The translations under genes and the position numbers were made by a program. Shown here in pieces: positions 32,467-41,889 of a stretch of 64,000 bases of DNA. Source of the stretch: Parabacteroides distasonis (GTDB taxonomy: Bacteria; Bacteroidota; Bacteroidia; Bacteroidales; Tannerellaceae); contig JAFBIR010000009.1 of the NCBI GenBank assembly GCA_021531385.1, forward strand, positions 1 through 64,000, given 5' to 3'. Every line of letters begins with the position of its first letter. Within the stretch, counting starts at the first letter, position 1. The notes under the pieces were generated by a model. The model was not told the DNA's origin. It searched no databases and saw only the letters and a list, made by a program, of their open reading frames with translations.

Positions 32467-34911
32467 TTACAATGCTTTCGGTGCATACATGGCGTTCCAC
32501 CAACTGGGATCGTCTTGTAGCCATTTCGCAAACCAAGCGAAGATCGTGGCTTGCCAACGAATGCGCTTGCCGTAGTCGAGGATATGGTGATCTTGGTTAT
32601 TTACCAATACCATCGCTGTCTCACGACCTAAAAGTTTCAATGCGGTGAACATCTGAATGCTCTCGCCGACCGGCACGTTGTGATCGGCATCACCATGCAC
32701 GAAGAGCAGCGGGGTATGGATCTTGTCGGCATTGTAGAGCGGACTGTGATCGACATAAAGTGCCTTGTCTTTCCAGGGATAACTGTTCGCCATGGAGACC
32801 TCACTATAGGAATAGCCCCAATAGCCCTCACCCCAGTAGCTGGTGTGATCGCTGATGCCGGCATGAGAGATAGCCGCTGCGAAAAGATCTGTCTTAGTTT
32901 GTAAGTATTGTGTCATGAAGCCACCATAGGAGGCACCGATACACCCTATCTTCTTTGTATTTACGAATGGGTGCTCTTCGCAGAAGCGGCGGGTACCCTC
33001 AATGATGTCATCTGCTACATAATCACCAGCCGTGTTGACGTGGCGAGCGGAGAACTCCTGCCCGAAACCGGTTGCGCCACTCGGTTCAACTACATAAACC
33101 ACATACCCTAAAGCGGCGTAGGCATGGTGTGGATAGCGTCCCTCGAAGTTTCGGCTCGTAGGAGAGCAACCACCGTAGTAATTGACAATCATCGGGTATT
33201 TCTTATTCGGATCGAAATGGGGCGGGAGATAGTAACGCCCGCAGATCGTATCACCACGAGAGTTGACGAAATCCCATGCGCCTGTCTCACCAAAGTCGAT
33301 GTTAGCCATCTGCTCGGCGTATAGGTCACGCACGAGACTGGTTTTCTTCGTTTTGGTGTTGAGTGTGTAGAGACGCTCGGCGTTGGCCGCGCTTTCGCCA
33401 TAGCATACCATTGTAGGAGCGGCGGCTGCTAACGAGAAAGACTTCACAATGTCCTCACCAATGGAAAGGGGTTCGATACGGAAACTCTTACCATCCATGC
33501 GATAGAGGCTGACGCAGTCTCGATTCTCAGCCGTGAAATAGATGTGCCCATCGGCTTTGTTCCAGACCGTTTGGGTGACGTTTGGATTGAAGTCGCGGGT
33601 GACAGGCGTAATCTGCTTGTCGGCAAGGCGCATCACGTAGAGCTGGTGGTCGTACATGCTGGGTGTTTGGCCCTCTTTCACCTGTTTCCCAATGCCACCT
33701 AAGCACTCGGGCGATCCGGTGAAGAGCACTTGCTGTCCATCGGGCGAGAAGATGCCTCGACTGATAAAGCCATCTTTCTCAACCAGTAGATCGGCTTGCA
33801 ACGTCTCCACGTCTAACCGATAGATAGAGGTCAAGGTCGTCGGACGGGCAGTCAGCCGATCTTCCTGGGTAGCCATCAAGATATAGCGACCGTCGCTTGA
33901 GATGTCGTTGGCCCACACATTGTGGAAGCCAAAGGTCAGCGGCTGCATCAATCCGCTGCTGAGGTCATATTTCGCTAAGTAGGAGCGGGTGCGCCATCCG
34001 GGTTGACGGTCGTCGGGGACAATGACTTCATATACATCTTTCCGCTCGGCCGGTCCCTCTTTCGTCAAGGTGAAGAGCAGGTAATCCTCTGTCGGTGCCC
34101 ACTGGAAACGGCCCTCAGGCAGACGATCCACGACGATCTTCTCGGCGCCCGTAGTCGGATCAACGGTAATCAACTGTTTGCCATCCACACCGTTTCTGGT
34201 ATAGTAATAAGCTGTGCTCTTGGGCATCCAGCGTAGGTTCTCTGTGCGTTCAGCGACTACTTTGCCGGTAGCCACTTCGGTCACTTTTGTGATGCTTTCC
34301 GATTGACCGCCCACCTTGTTGGTGCGGTAGCTGGTGATGAGGTATTTGCCATCTGCTGAGATGGAGGCTCCTGCCATACGGATGCCATGCAACACATCGT
34401 TGAGGGTGTACATCCGTTTTCCGCTATCACGCAGGGTGATGGAGGCACTCTTCTCGCTCTCCACGCTCACTTGCGGATTCGCTGGTTCACCCGCTTCGGT
34501 GAGATACTTGATCACGATTTCATGGCTGGCAGGCTCCAACTTCAAGGAACCTTTCTCCTTTTTCTCCCCATCCACGTAGAGTTGATAATGTTTCAAACCC
34601 TCAACTCTAATGTTCGCCTCCGTATAGACGCTGTTTTCCAACAAGAAAGCAGCTAAATGAAGGGCACGACCTTCAGCGGTAGTAGGGAGTGAGGACACCT
34701 GAGTAGCTTGTCCCAACGCATCAAAAGAGAGGGGTGTATCGAGGAAACTCTCGGCCTTGAATGGCTTGGCGTTCACATCGACGCTATCCACCATAAAGGG
34801 TTGCCGCAACGCAAAAGGTCCGGCATAATGGAACGCATTGACGGGTAAAGTCTCGGCAGAGGCCCAGACACCCATGCAAAGTGCTAATGCTGTGAATACT
34901 GTCTTTTTCAT
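32467..34911 (-). CDS. S9 family peptidase (prolyl oligopeptidase / DPP-IV type)
   Basis: An 814-aa exported serine peptidase. The start at 34911 gives a proper signal peptide (MKKTVFTALALCMGVWASA); an upstream in-frame ATG at 34944 does not. Residues about 150-540 form a propeller; the C-terminal alpha/beta hydrolase has S661 in GASYGGFMTQY, Asp in VHGDADHNVP and His in NQDHHILDYG. It probably trims short peptides in the periplasm. It ends a leftward run with the transglutaminase-like, epimerase and NlpC/P60 genes, but the 66-nt gap and a -7-like TAGCTTTG (34939-34932) suggest its own promoter. Confidence 0.92.
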   Translation of the reverse strand: MKKTVFTALALCMGVWASAETLPVNAFHYAGPFALRQPFMVDSVDVNAKPFKAESFLDTPLSFDALGQATQVSSLPTTAEGRALHLAAFLLENSVYTEANIRVEGLKHYQLYVDGEKKEKGSLKLEPASHEIVIKYLTEAGEPANPQVSVESEKSASITLRDSGKRMYTLNDVLHGIRMAGASISADGKYLITSYRTNKVGGQSESITKVTEVATGKVVAERTENLRWMPKSTAYYYTRNGVDGKQLITVDPTTGAEKIVVDRLPEGRFQWAPTEDYLLFTLTKEGPAERKDVYEVIVPDDRQPGWRTRSYLAKYDLSSGLMQPLTFGFHNVWANDISSDGRYILMATQEDRLTARPTTLTSIYRLDVETLQADLLVEKDGFISRGIFSPDGQQVLFTGSPECLGGIGKQVKEGQTPSMYDHQLYVMRLADKQITPVTRDFNPNVTQTVWNKADGHIYFTAENRDCVSLYRMDGKSFRIEPLSIGEDIVKSFSLAAAAPTMVCYGESAANAERLYTLNTKTKKTSLVRDLYAEQMANIDFGETGAWDFVNSRGDTICGRYYLPPHFDPNKKYPMIVNYYGGCSPTSRNFEGRYPHHAYAALGYVVYVVEPSGATGFGQEFSARHVNTAGDYVADDIIEGTRRFCEEHPFVNTKKIGCIGASYGGFMTQYLQTKTDLFAAAISHAGISDHTSYWGEGYWGYSYSEVSMANSYPWKDKALYVDHSPLYNADKIHTPLLFVHGDADHNVPVGESIQMFTALKLLGRETAMVLVNNQDHHILDYGKRIRWQATIFAWFAKWLQDDPSWWNAMYAPKAL

Positions 34912-34977
34912 GTCTAAATTTTTAATCGCAGCAAAGCTACACATTTTTCCGTTTTTTGGAGGTTATTTGCGTGTTTT

Positions 34978-36312
34978 TTATCGGTTTTCGTAGGTAATCT
35001 CCAGGGTGTAATCCCATTGGTTGAAATAGAGATTGCCACCATCCCATTCCACTTCGCCTCGTTGGAAATCAACAGTTTCACTGCGAGGATAGCGTTTCTT
35101 AGGAACAAGTGGTTGTCCGTAGTCACTATTGACCACCATGCGCCAAGCGTCGATACCTCCTAAGAAGAACCATGTCTCTGCCTCGTTGCGAGCAAAGGTG
35201 GGAATACCAAATGATTGATCAACAGGCACCCATCCTACGCCCTCGAAATAGATCTCACCCCAGTCATGTAGGTTCCAGGCGTCGGGATGGAGCATGAACC
35301 CACTTTGAAAATGGGCAGGGATGCCACAAATCCGGCAGAGAGTGAGGAAGAGGAGGGTCACCTGTCCGCAGTCTCCATGTCCGTTATCCAATACATACTC
35401 TGGGATATTCTCGATGGTGGAATACTCACGGGCGGAGGCCCAAGGGAATTGATCATTCACCCAGCGGAATAGACGACGGGCTTGAAGCAGTGGATTTGTC
35501 TCTCCTTCAGTCAGCTGTGCGGCCAACGTACGTAGGCGAGGGGTGAAGCGAATATGCGATTCCCGTTCGGCTGTGTAGGTGCGATACAGGGTGGTTGTCG
35601 TATCATACGGTTGCACATCCTCCGGACGTAGGTCATGCCACTCTGCGGAGCTGGTGAGCTCGAATGTCTCTGAGAAGCGGGTAGGCTCTCCCTCCATGGC
35701 CATTTTCTCCATATAGAGGGTGCTATGCGCACATGAAGAGGGGGCGAGCTGATACCTGGATTCACTGGTAGCGAGTAGCTTAACCTCTCTTTGACGAGCT
35801 ACATCCGTGCGGGGGAAGGGTAGCCAGCAGCGAATAGTCTCACCGGCGGGTACGGCATCGGGATTCACCGTAAGGGTATAGGTGATGCGCATCCGTTTGG
35901 GCTCTACAATTGCGGTATGCGTTTGATGCACCGCTTCGATCACCTCTGGCAAATGGGCCTGATTCACTAACTCACTTTCACTGAGTGGAGCTCCCTCTTT
36001 AGCCACTTTGATGGCATGACAAGCTGAATCGACTCGGAAGAGGTTTGGGCCGGCGTTGCGGAAATAACGTTTCTCACCATCAATCAGTTTATACTCCAAT
36101 ACGTTGCGTGCTTCCCAGTCACGCATTTGTTCGTCCGTGACCTCAGGAATGTAAGTTCGGACATAGTCGCGTATCTCTTTTTCTGTTCGGCAGAAATCGA
36201 TGCGTAATCGTTCCTGCAGGTCGGTTTCCCATGAATAGGTTTCTGCCTGCTTATCGCTTTGGCAGGCCGTAAACAGACCTGTGAGTAGGGTGATGTAAAT
36301 GAACTGTTTCAT
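34978..36312 (-). CDS. Transglutaminase-like (papain-fold) lipoprotein
   Basis: A 444-aa lipoprotein (MKQFIYITLLTGLFTAC, Cys about 17). The catalytic domain in the second half has Cys315 in NGHGDCGQVT, His in NLHDWGEIYFEG and Asp in WVPVDQSFG, the complete transglutaminase-core triad. Such bacterial proteins usually act as cysteine peptidases or amidases rather than crosslinkers. Its place next to NlpC/P60 and a dipeptide epimerase suggests action on murein peptides. Starts 43 nt after the epimerase stop, so probably the same transcript. Confidence 0.85.
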   Translation of the reverse strand: MKQFIYITLLTGLFTACQSDKQAETYSWETDLQERLRIDFCRTEKEIRDYVRTYIPEVTDEQMRDWEARNVLEYKLIDGEKRYFRNAGPNLFRVDSACHAIKVAKEGAPLSESELVNQAHLPEVIEAVHQTHTAIVEPKRMRITYTLTVNPDAVPAGETIRCWLPFPRTDVARQREVKLLATSESRYQLAPSSCAHSTLYMEKMAMEGEPTRFSETFELTSSAEWHDLRPEDVQPYDTTTTLYRTYTAERESHIRFTPRLRTLAAQLTEGETNPLLQARRLFRWVNDQFPWASAREYSTIENIPEYVLDNGHGDCGQVTLLFLTLCRICGIPAHFQSGFMLHPDAWNLHDWGEIYFEGVGWVPVDQSFGIPTFARNEAETWFFLGGIDAWRMVVNSDYGQPLVPKKRYPRSETVDFQRGEVEWDGGNLYFNQWDYTLEITYENR

Positions 36313-36355
36313 TTGTATTCCTTATTATATAATAGGTATGGATTTGCTATTAAGG

Positions 36356-37528
36356 TCATGGTTGGGCAACCGGTTCAACGCCAATACCCGGTCGATCGGG
36401 CAAGGTGATTTTCCCGTTGATTACCTCCATACCTTTGAAACGATCATTAGCGATTAAGAGGTTGCCATCAAGATCGGCGAAATCGACAGCCGGTGAGAGC
36501 TGGGCTGCTGCGGAGCAGGCACAAGAGGTCTCTGTCATGCAGCCGACCATCACCTTCATGCCGAGCGCACGGGCCAGGGTTAGCATCTTCCAGGCTTCTC
36601 GCATACCAGTACATTTCATCAACTTGATGTTAATACCGCTGAATGCTCCTTTCAAAGCGACCACATCCTTGAGCCGCTGAATGGATTCATCGGCAAAGAT
36701 GGGTAGAGGACTATGCGCTGTGACCCAAGCGATATCGTCGAGCTGTTCTTTAGGCATAGGCTGTTCTACCATAACGATGCCTTGCTCTTTAAGCCAGCAG
36801 ATCATGTCGAGTGCCTGCTGCTTGTCTTTCCAACCTTGATTCGCATCGATAGCGATCGGTAGGTTAGTGACGGAACGAATGGTCTCAATCATCTCCTTGT
36901 CGTTGTCTCGGCCTAACTTTACTTTGAGGATATTGAATCGTTCGGCACATTCACGGGTTTTTTGTCGCACCACGTCGGGCGTATCTATACCAATCGTGAA
37001 GGTGGTAGAGGGGGCTTTCCCTGGATCCAATCCCCAGATGCGATACCAAGGAGCACCTAACAATTTACCTACTAAGTCATGCAAGGCGATGTCCACGGCT
37101 GCTTTTGCGGCGGCGTTGCCCGTTGATAAGGAGTCGATATGGCCAAGGATATCTTCCAGTTGGAACGGATCGGGAAAGTCGCCGATGATCGTTTGTACTT
37201 GCGTCAAGAAGGCCTGCGCACTTTCTAAAGTGCCTAACTCCTGTTGCAGATAGGGTGGCATGGAGGCCTCTCCATATCCGGTGATGCCATCATAATCAAT
37301 CTCTACCTGCACATCGGGTGTGGTGGAGCGAGAGTAGGTGGCCACGGTAAACACATGGCGCAGTTTCAGCTCATAAGGGAAGAAACGCAACGTCATGCGA
37401 GGACGAGCCCCGGTCAGTCGATTGATACGGATCGGATGAGGCGAATGGGCGGATACCACCTGGGTGAGCAATCCGCTGCTTACAGCGGTGAAGGCCGCTG
37501 TCTTTAAGAAATTTCTACGGTTCAACAT
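36356..37528 (-). CDS. Exported dipeptide epimerase (enolase superfamily, L-Ala-D/L-Glu type)
   Basis: A 390-aa enolase-superfamily enzyme. Start 37528 gives MLNRRNFLKTAAFTAVSSG, a Tat-type signal. The barrel has the KxK acid/base pair (ILKVKLG), the metal ligands in IDANQGW, MVEQPM and FADES, and the second base in NIKLMKCTG, as in L-Ala-D/L-Glu epimerases that recycle murein dipeptides. Its ATG lies 14 nt inside the NlpC/P60 gene, so translation is coupled. Together they would cut and then epimerise murein peptides outside the cytoplasm. Specificity beyond the family level is inferred from context. Confidence 0.9.
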   Translation of the reverse strand: MLNRRNFLKTAAFTAVSSGLLTQVVSAHSPHPIRINRLTGARPRMTLRFFPYELKLRHVFTVATYSRSTTPDVQVEIDYDGITGYGEASMPPYLQQELGTLESAQAFLTQVQTIIGDFPDPFQLEDILGHIDSLSTGNAAAKAAVDIALHDLVGKLLGAPWYRIWGLDPGKAPSTTFTIGIDTPDVVRQKTRECAERFNILKVKLGRDNDKEMIETIRSVTNLPIAIDANQGWKDKQQALDMICWLKEQGIVMVEQPMPKEQLDDIAWVTAHSPLPIFADESIQRLKDVVALKGAFSGINIKLMKCTGMREAWKMLTLARALGMKVMVGCMTETSCACSAAAQLSPAVDFADLDGNLLIANDRFKGMEVINGKITLPDRPGIGVEPVAQP

Positions 37529-38726
37529 GGTAAAAAGAATTTGTGAGTGTGGTATTGAGCGCGGGCTGTTTGTCGATATAGGGCAGGAGCCGAGCGGCAA
37601 ACAGTAGGCGTCCTAAATTGTATGCATCGAAAAGGGGATCTGTCGGATCAAAGCTGTTGATACGCACGTCACCTTGAGAATGGATGAATCGCTTGTCCCC
37701 CAAGTAGAAGGCCACATGGATCACCCGCTCTTTCTGTTCAGCCGTTGCCTTTTGACCAAAGAAGAGGAGATCGCCCGGTTGCAGGTTGCTGAAGTCTGGT
37801 GCAATCTCGATACGCTCTCCTTGTGTAGCCTGCTGGGAGGCATCTCGCGGGATGAGTATATCGTGCAGGAAGAGGGTTGTGCGTACCAATCCGCTGCAAT
37901 CCACCCCTTTTGAGGAGGTGCCTGCCCAAAGATATGGAATGCCCATGAGCGTCTTGGCTGTCTGCAAGATACTTGCTGCGTCCTGTTTGAGTTGGGCTCT
38001 CCAGCGTGTTTCCGGTTGGGCGATCGCTTTCGCCACATATCCCTCTCTTCCGTCAGGATAGCCTACTTTATAATAATCCCCTTTCATGCCTAACAGCTTG
38101 AATCGGTTACCTGCCACACAGTCGGAAACGGTTTGCGCATGCTCATTAGGCGCACTGAAGACAAATCCATAGTGAGCCGTGATGATCAACTTCTCTGCTT
38201 GATTCCAGGCGGCTAACTCTGCACGGGTTACAGGATGAATACCCACTCGATGTACCCAGGCAATGTAACGATCAGGTGTTTGTATCTGATACCAATTCTC
38301 CTGTCGCAATAATCGTACAGGCATACCTAATAGTGCTTGGGTTACCATTTCAGACGAGAAGTCATTGGCCGAACGCAAGTTGCATACGGATAGATTGACA
38401 ATACCATAAATCTGTTCGCCTAAGGTCTCTTCATCGGGCAGTACCCTCAAGCAATCCATCACCTCATACTGTCGTTCGGCCAACCCATTTAGCAGTGCCT
38501 GTTTTGCGGCTGCGGAAGTGGTGACTCCACGCAACATGACGTGGTGATCGTCACAGGTAAAGTCTGTATCAAACAGCTCTACCCGTCGGTCTGGTGCATA
38601 CAATTTTCGCAGGCTATCTGATAGCTGGACGATTTCCTCAGGCACTGTCTGATGTCTTGCTTGGACGGTAACACTTGCCCCTAAAGCTCCCCAAAAGAAA
38701 GCTAAAAAAATGAACACTCGTTTCAT
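37515..38726 (-). CDS. SH3-NlpC/P60 endopeptidase (gamma-D-glutamyl type)
   Basis: A 403-aa exported cysteine peptidase. Start 38726 gives signal peptide MKRVFIFLAFFWGALGASV; the ATG at 38762 lies in the -7 region. Residues about 110-250 are two bacterial SH3 domains (GYVAKAIAQPETRW), then NlpC/P60 with Cys277 in GVDCSGLVRT and His in RVIHVAFYLGDKRFIHSQGD. It probably splits the gamma-D-Glu to diamino-acid bond in murein peptides, releasing L-Ala-D-Glu for the overlapping epimerase gene. A -7-like TACCTTTG is at 38767-38760 (minus). Confidence 0.92.
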   Translation of the reverse strand: MKRVFIFLAFFWGALGASVTVQARHQTVPEEIVQLSDSLRKLYAPDRRVELFDTDFTCDDHHVMLRGVTTSAAAKQALLNGLAERQYEVMDCLRVLPDEETLGEQIYGIVNLSVCNLRSANDFSSEMVTQALLGMPVRLLRQENWYQIQTPDRYIAWVHRVGIHPVTRAELAAWNQAEKLIITAHYGFVFSAPNEHAQTVSDCVAGNRFKLLGMKGDYYKVGYPDGREGYVAKAIAQPETRWRAQLKQDAASILQTAKTLMGIPYLWAGTSSKGVDCSGLVRTTLFLHDILIPRDASQQATQGERIEIAPDFSNLQPGDLLFFGQKATAEQKERVIHVAFYLGDKRFIHSQGDVRINSFDPTDPLFDAYNLGRLLFAARLLPYIDKQPALNTTLTNSFYHVEP

Positions 38727-38798
38727 GCGTAAAATAGTTTGTTTCGCTTTTTTATCAAACAAAGGTAGAATACATTTTTCAAAAAGACGGTTGCAATC

Positions 38799-39959
38799 TC
38801 AGAACACAGGAATCGAATAGACGAACCCCAACGAGATACGACTTTGGTTCGGCTCAGTAGCTCCTAACCGCAAGGCGTTCTGCTCCAGCTTAACACCCCG
38901 ATATGAGTAGAGCAGAAAGATGAGCAACTCACTGTTCTTCATTGGGAAGTATTCCACACATGCTTGTGCGTTCCACGAGCGTCGATACATCCCTTTGTCG
39001 TAGGCACCATTCGCTTTATAAACCCGCCCTATCTCATACGTTCCCTTCACATACGCATTCCAATGGTCGTGAAAACGATAGTCGAAATCCGCAATGGCCG
39101 AAAAATACTCTGTGTTGCACGCACCCCGTTCTGTCTCTACCAAATGGCTGATAATGCCATGCTGATCCAGTTCCTGCCGGGTGTACATCAAGTCCAAGTA
39201 GGTAATGACTGGCCCCTTCTCGATGATATTGCCACAAGTCGCATAAAAGGAACGATATCCTTTCGCTTGTTCAGCCATGGAGAGCGCATACCGCAGCTGA
39301 AGCACCTTGTCAAAATAGAGGCTGTTCCAATTGAGGCTGTAGAAGAAAGGCACCTTGGCCGCTTCGACATCCTCCGGTAATCCTCCAACGAAAGTCTCCT
39401 CTATGCTACCACTCCGATTGTTCATGATCTGGAAACAGAGTTCCTGGTACGGAGTGATGGTCCAAGTACCTGAAATACCCGCCTGGTAACAGCTGAGTTG
39501 GTTGTTGAACTCACTGAACTCACGCACTTTGATCGGGTTGACGTAATACTCATAACCTCCCATAGCCATCGCATGCTTACCCGTGGTGATGACAAACTTA
39601 GGCGATACCCTGAGGTTCACATAAGCCAGCTCCACGGATGAGGAGAGGTTGTCCAAGGAATAGGGATCCGCATACTTATTGAATGATTGTCGGTAATGAT
39701 AGGAAAACCAATCATTCACGTCGCCTTTGATTTCCAACTTCACTCGGTTGAGTTTGAAATCCATGTTCTCCAATTCGTTCTCGATGAAATTTGCATTGCC
39801 CGACGTGAATACCTGGAAGTTCACATCCACATGCTTGATGTCAACCTTTCCGTCCGTCAAGCGATTGACTAAAGTAGGTTGACTACCATCATACTGATTA
39901 TCCTGTGCCGCCGCAAATAGTGTAGTCAAGCAGCAAATACCGATAAGAAGACCTTTCAT
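38799..39959 (-). CDS. OprP/OprO-like outer-membrane porin
   Basis: A 386-aa protein: signal peptide MKGLLIGICCLTTLFAAAQ, then a beta-rich body with alternating aromatic strands (FKLNRVKLEIKGDVNDWFSY, ISLGFVYSIPVF at the end). This matches the phosphate-selective porin O/P family, whose Bacteroidota members have little-studied substrates. The C-terminal Phe is the usual barrel signal. It has a long leader (about 170 nt) from a -7-like TACCTTTG (40144-40137). It precedes the NlpC/P60 cluster by 72 nt on the same strand. Confidence 0.85.
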   Translation of the reverse strand: MKGLLIGICCLTTLFAAAQDNQYDGSQPTLVNRLTDGKVDIKHVDVNFQVFTSGNANFIENELENMDFKLNRVKLEIKGDVNDWFSYHYRQSFNKYADPYSLDNLSSSVELAYVNLRVSPKFVITTGKHAMAMGGYEYYVNPIKVREFSEFNNQLSCYQAGISGTWTITPYQELCFQIMNNRSGSIEETFVGGLPEDVEAAKVPFFYSLNWNSLYFDKVLQLRYALSMAEQAKGYRSFYATCGNIIEKGPVITYLDLMYTRQELDQHGIISHLVETERGACNTEYFSAIADFDYRFHDHWNAYVKGTYEIGRVYKANGAYDKGMYRRSWNAQACVEYFPMKNSELLIFLLYSYRGVKLEQNALRLGATEPNQSRISLGFVYSIPVF

Positions 39960-40024
39960 AAATTGGAAATAAAATGGATGAAGAGTAACAATAGCTATTA
40001 GTCATTAATAAAACAGTTATACTT

Positions 40025-40068
40025 AGTTCAGCTTCCATCCACGACATATGCCTTTGCCTTGCTGAACT
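40025..40068 (-). other. Hairpin and 19-codon ORF in the porin leader
   Basis: AGTTCAGC (40025-40032) pairs with GCTGAACT (40061-40068) inside the long leader of the porin gene. A 19-codon ORF (minus, 40082-40023, MGFNKVQQGKGICRGWKLN) spans it and ends in the stem. It may be a leader peptide or a leftover C-terminus; no function is claimed. Confidence 0.35.
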
Positions 40069-40160
40069 TTGTTAAAACCCATTGATAATCCTTTCTCTTC
40101 ATGGTAAATACATTTACAGTGAATATTACTCTGTGACAAAGGTAGTAAATATAATCAAGA

Positions 40161-40583
40161 TTAATCACGGAACATCCTATTTTCAGAGAGCCGGCAGATC
40201 ATACGACCCACTAATAAACCACCCCAATAAAGCGTAGCTAACAAGGCTGGTATGCTCAAGTTCAATCCGGCTACCACAGTTGTTGGACGGGTTGTGTGCC
40301 AGTCAATTCATAGGCTGAGATATAGGGATTAATTACCACCTGCAGAATAGCTGCAGAGGTACCCATCAGGAATGATCCTATCAAGAATACGAAATACCCA
40401 TATGGTATCTGATCGTCTTTAATTGAGATCCCAGACTCACCATAGTGCACAGCAAACCAAGAGGTGAGCGCATAAAACAGCAGGCCAGCTACCGGTAATG
40501 GTCATGGTGATAATCCGGATTTGTTTATCCTTGATAGCTGCGATAATTGCTTTGGGATGTTCCATTGCCCAATCCAAAGCCAT
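40161..40583 (-). pseudogene. Chimeric remnant: dehydrogenase fragment joined to sugar MFS fragments
   Basis: Read leftward, three pieces in different frames. (1) From 40583 to about 40493, MALDWAMEHPKAIIAAIKDK and IRIITMTIT fit the middle of mannitol/mannonate-type long-chain dehydrogenases just before their TEGGY motif. (2) A frame change, then 40493-40271 encodes part of an MFS sugar permease of the FucP/GluP type (FLMGTSAAILQVVINPYIS). (3) After another frame change, 40250-40161 encodes a later MFS stretch (LATLYWGGLLVGR), so about 130 residues between are missing. No start, full domain or RBS remains. It looks like a deletion scar of a former sugar-use operon. Nothing else supportable lies in 39960-40717 besides the porin leader and two hairpins. 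Confidence 0.75.
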
Positions 40584-40610
40584 AACGTAAACTTTAAAGG
40601 ATTCTTGTAA

Positions 40611-40648
40611 TAAAAAGAAGGTGCGCATTTTGACGCACCTTCTTTTTA
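40611..40648. terminator. Terminator hairpin downstream of galK
   Basis: A perfect 15-bp stem, TAAAAAGAAGGTGCG (40611-40625) with 40634-40648, 8-nt loop, A-run and T-run flanks. It works in either direction; probably ends the leftward galK transcript. Confidence 0.85.
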
Positions 40649-40655
40649 TTAAGCA

Positions 40656-40687
40656 CAAAGCCCAGACTTTCATAAGCTGGGGCTTTG
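40656..40687. terminator. Second hairpin downstream of galK
   Basis: CAAAGCCC (40656-40663) pairs with GGGCTTTG (40680-40687), and the inner part also pairs with one bulge. It lies 30 nt after the galK stop and is followed in the leftward direction by the stronger hairpin. Confidence 0.6.
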
Positions 40688-40717
40688 TTTATTACCTAAT
40701 GGAGTGGAGGCCGAGAT

Positions 40718-41863
40718 TCAAACTAAGTGACGTGCACCGTCGCTGATCACTACATCGTAGATCTTCGGCTCACGGCCATATTTCTCCTTGTAGGCGCTGA
40801 TAGCCGTCTGGATGAAGTGGTCGTAGAGCTCCTCTTTCACGAGGTTGATGGTGCAACCACCAAAGCCGCCACCCATCACACGTGAGCCAGTCACGCCACA
40901 CTCCTTGGCGATGTCGTTCAAGAAGTCGAGCTCCTCGCAGCTTACCTCGTAGAGTTTGCTCATGCCGTGGTGCGTAGCGTACATCTTCGCACCCACCGTC
41001 TCGTAGTCGTCCCGCTCCAAAGCGTCGCACACGTCCAAGACACGCTGGATCTCCTCGATCACATACTCCGCACGCATGTAATCCTCTGCGCTGATGTCAG
41101 CCTTCACCTCGTTCAGCATCTCCATCGAAGCGTCACGCAAGAACTCCACCTGCGGGTGGTTGCGACGGATAGCCGCCACGACATTCTCGCAAGACTGGCG
41201 ACGCTTGTTGTAAGCGGAAGAGGCCAACTCATGCTTCACGACAGAATCCACCAACACTAATTTGTAGCCAACCGGGTTGAACGGATAGTATTTATACTCC
41301 AACGAGCGGCAATCGAGGCGAATCAAGCTGCCTGCCTTACCGAAGACTGAGGCGAACTGATCCATGATGCCACATTTCACGCCACAATAATTATGCTCAG
41401 TGGATTGACCGATCTTGGCCAACTCAAACTTGTCGATGCCCAAAGCGAACAACTCGTTGAGCGCAAAGGCAAATGTGCTCTCCAATGCCGCAGAGGAGGA
41501 CATACCGGCTCCCAAGGGAACGTCGCCTGCGAAGACCGTGTCGAACCCTTGGATGTTGCCACCTCGCTTGATGATCTCCCGGCAGACACCGAAGATATAA
41601 CGTGCCCAGCTGGCTTTCGGCGCAGCCTCTTCGGTCAAACCGAACTCGGCATAGTCGCTCAGGTCGAGGGCGTAAGCACGCACCGTGCCTGTGCCGTTCG
41701 GTTTGATCTCGGCGATCATGCCCTTATCTACCGCACCGGGGAAGACGAAACCACCGTTGTAATCGGTGTGCTCACCGATCAGGTTGATTCGCCCCGGGGA
41801 GGCGAAAAAGCCTCCCTCGGTTTGAAACAATTCCTTGAATTTTATGCTGATTTGCTTTTGCAT
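40718..41863 (-). CDS. galK: Galactokinase
   Basis: A 381-aa GHMP kinase making galactose-1-phosphate. Start taken at ATG 41863 (MQKQISIKFKELF); a GTG nine bases upstream is also in frame. The family signature GRINLIGEHTDYNGGFVFP, the ATP loop LGAGMSSSAALE and the C-terminal GSRVMGGGFGGCTINLV are all intact. It is last in the leftward operon galM / MFS / galK (gaps of 50 and 26 nt), which covers mutarotation, uptake and phosphorylation of galactose. galT and galE are not in the window. Confidence 0.96.
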   Translation of the reverse strand: MQKQISIKFKELFQTEGGFFASPGRINLIGEHTDYNGGFVFPGAVDKGMIAEIKPNGTGTVRAYALDLSDYAEFGLTEEAAPKASWARYIFGVCREIIKRGGNIQGFDTVFAGDVPLGAGMSSSAALESTFAFALNELFALGIDKFELAKIGQSTEHNYCGVKCGIMDQFASVFGKAGSLIRLDCRSLEYKYYPFNPVGYKLVLVDSVVKHELASSAYNKRRQSCENVVAAIRRNHPQVEFLRDASMEMLNEVKADISAEDYMRAEYVIEEIQRVLDVCDALERDDYETVGAKMYATHHGMSKLYEVSCEELDFLNDIAKECGVTGSRVMGGGFGGCTINLVKEELYDHFIQTAISAYKEKYGREPKIYDVVISDGARHLV

Positions 41864-41889
41864 AGCTTTCACGCTTTCTAAACTCGTTT

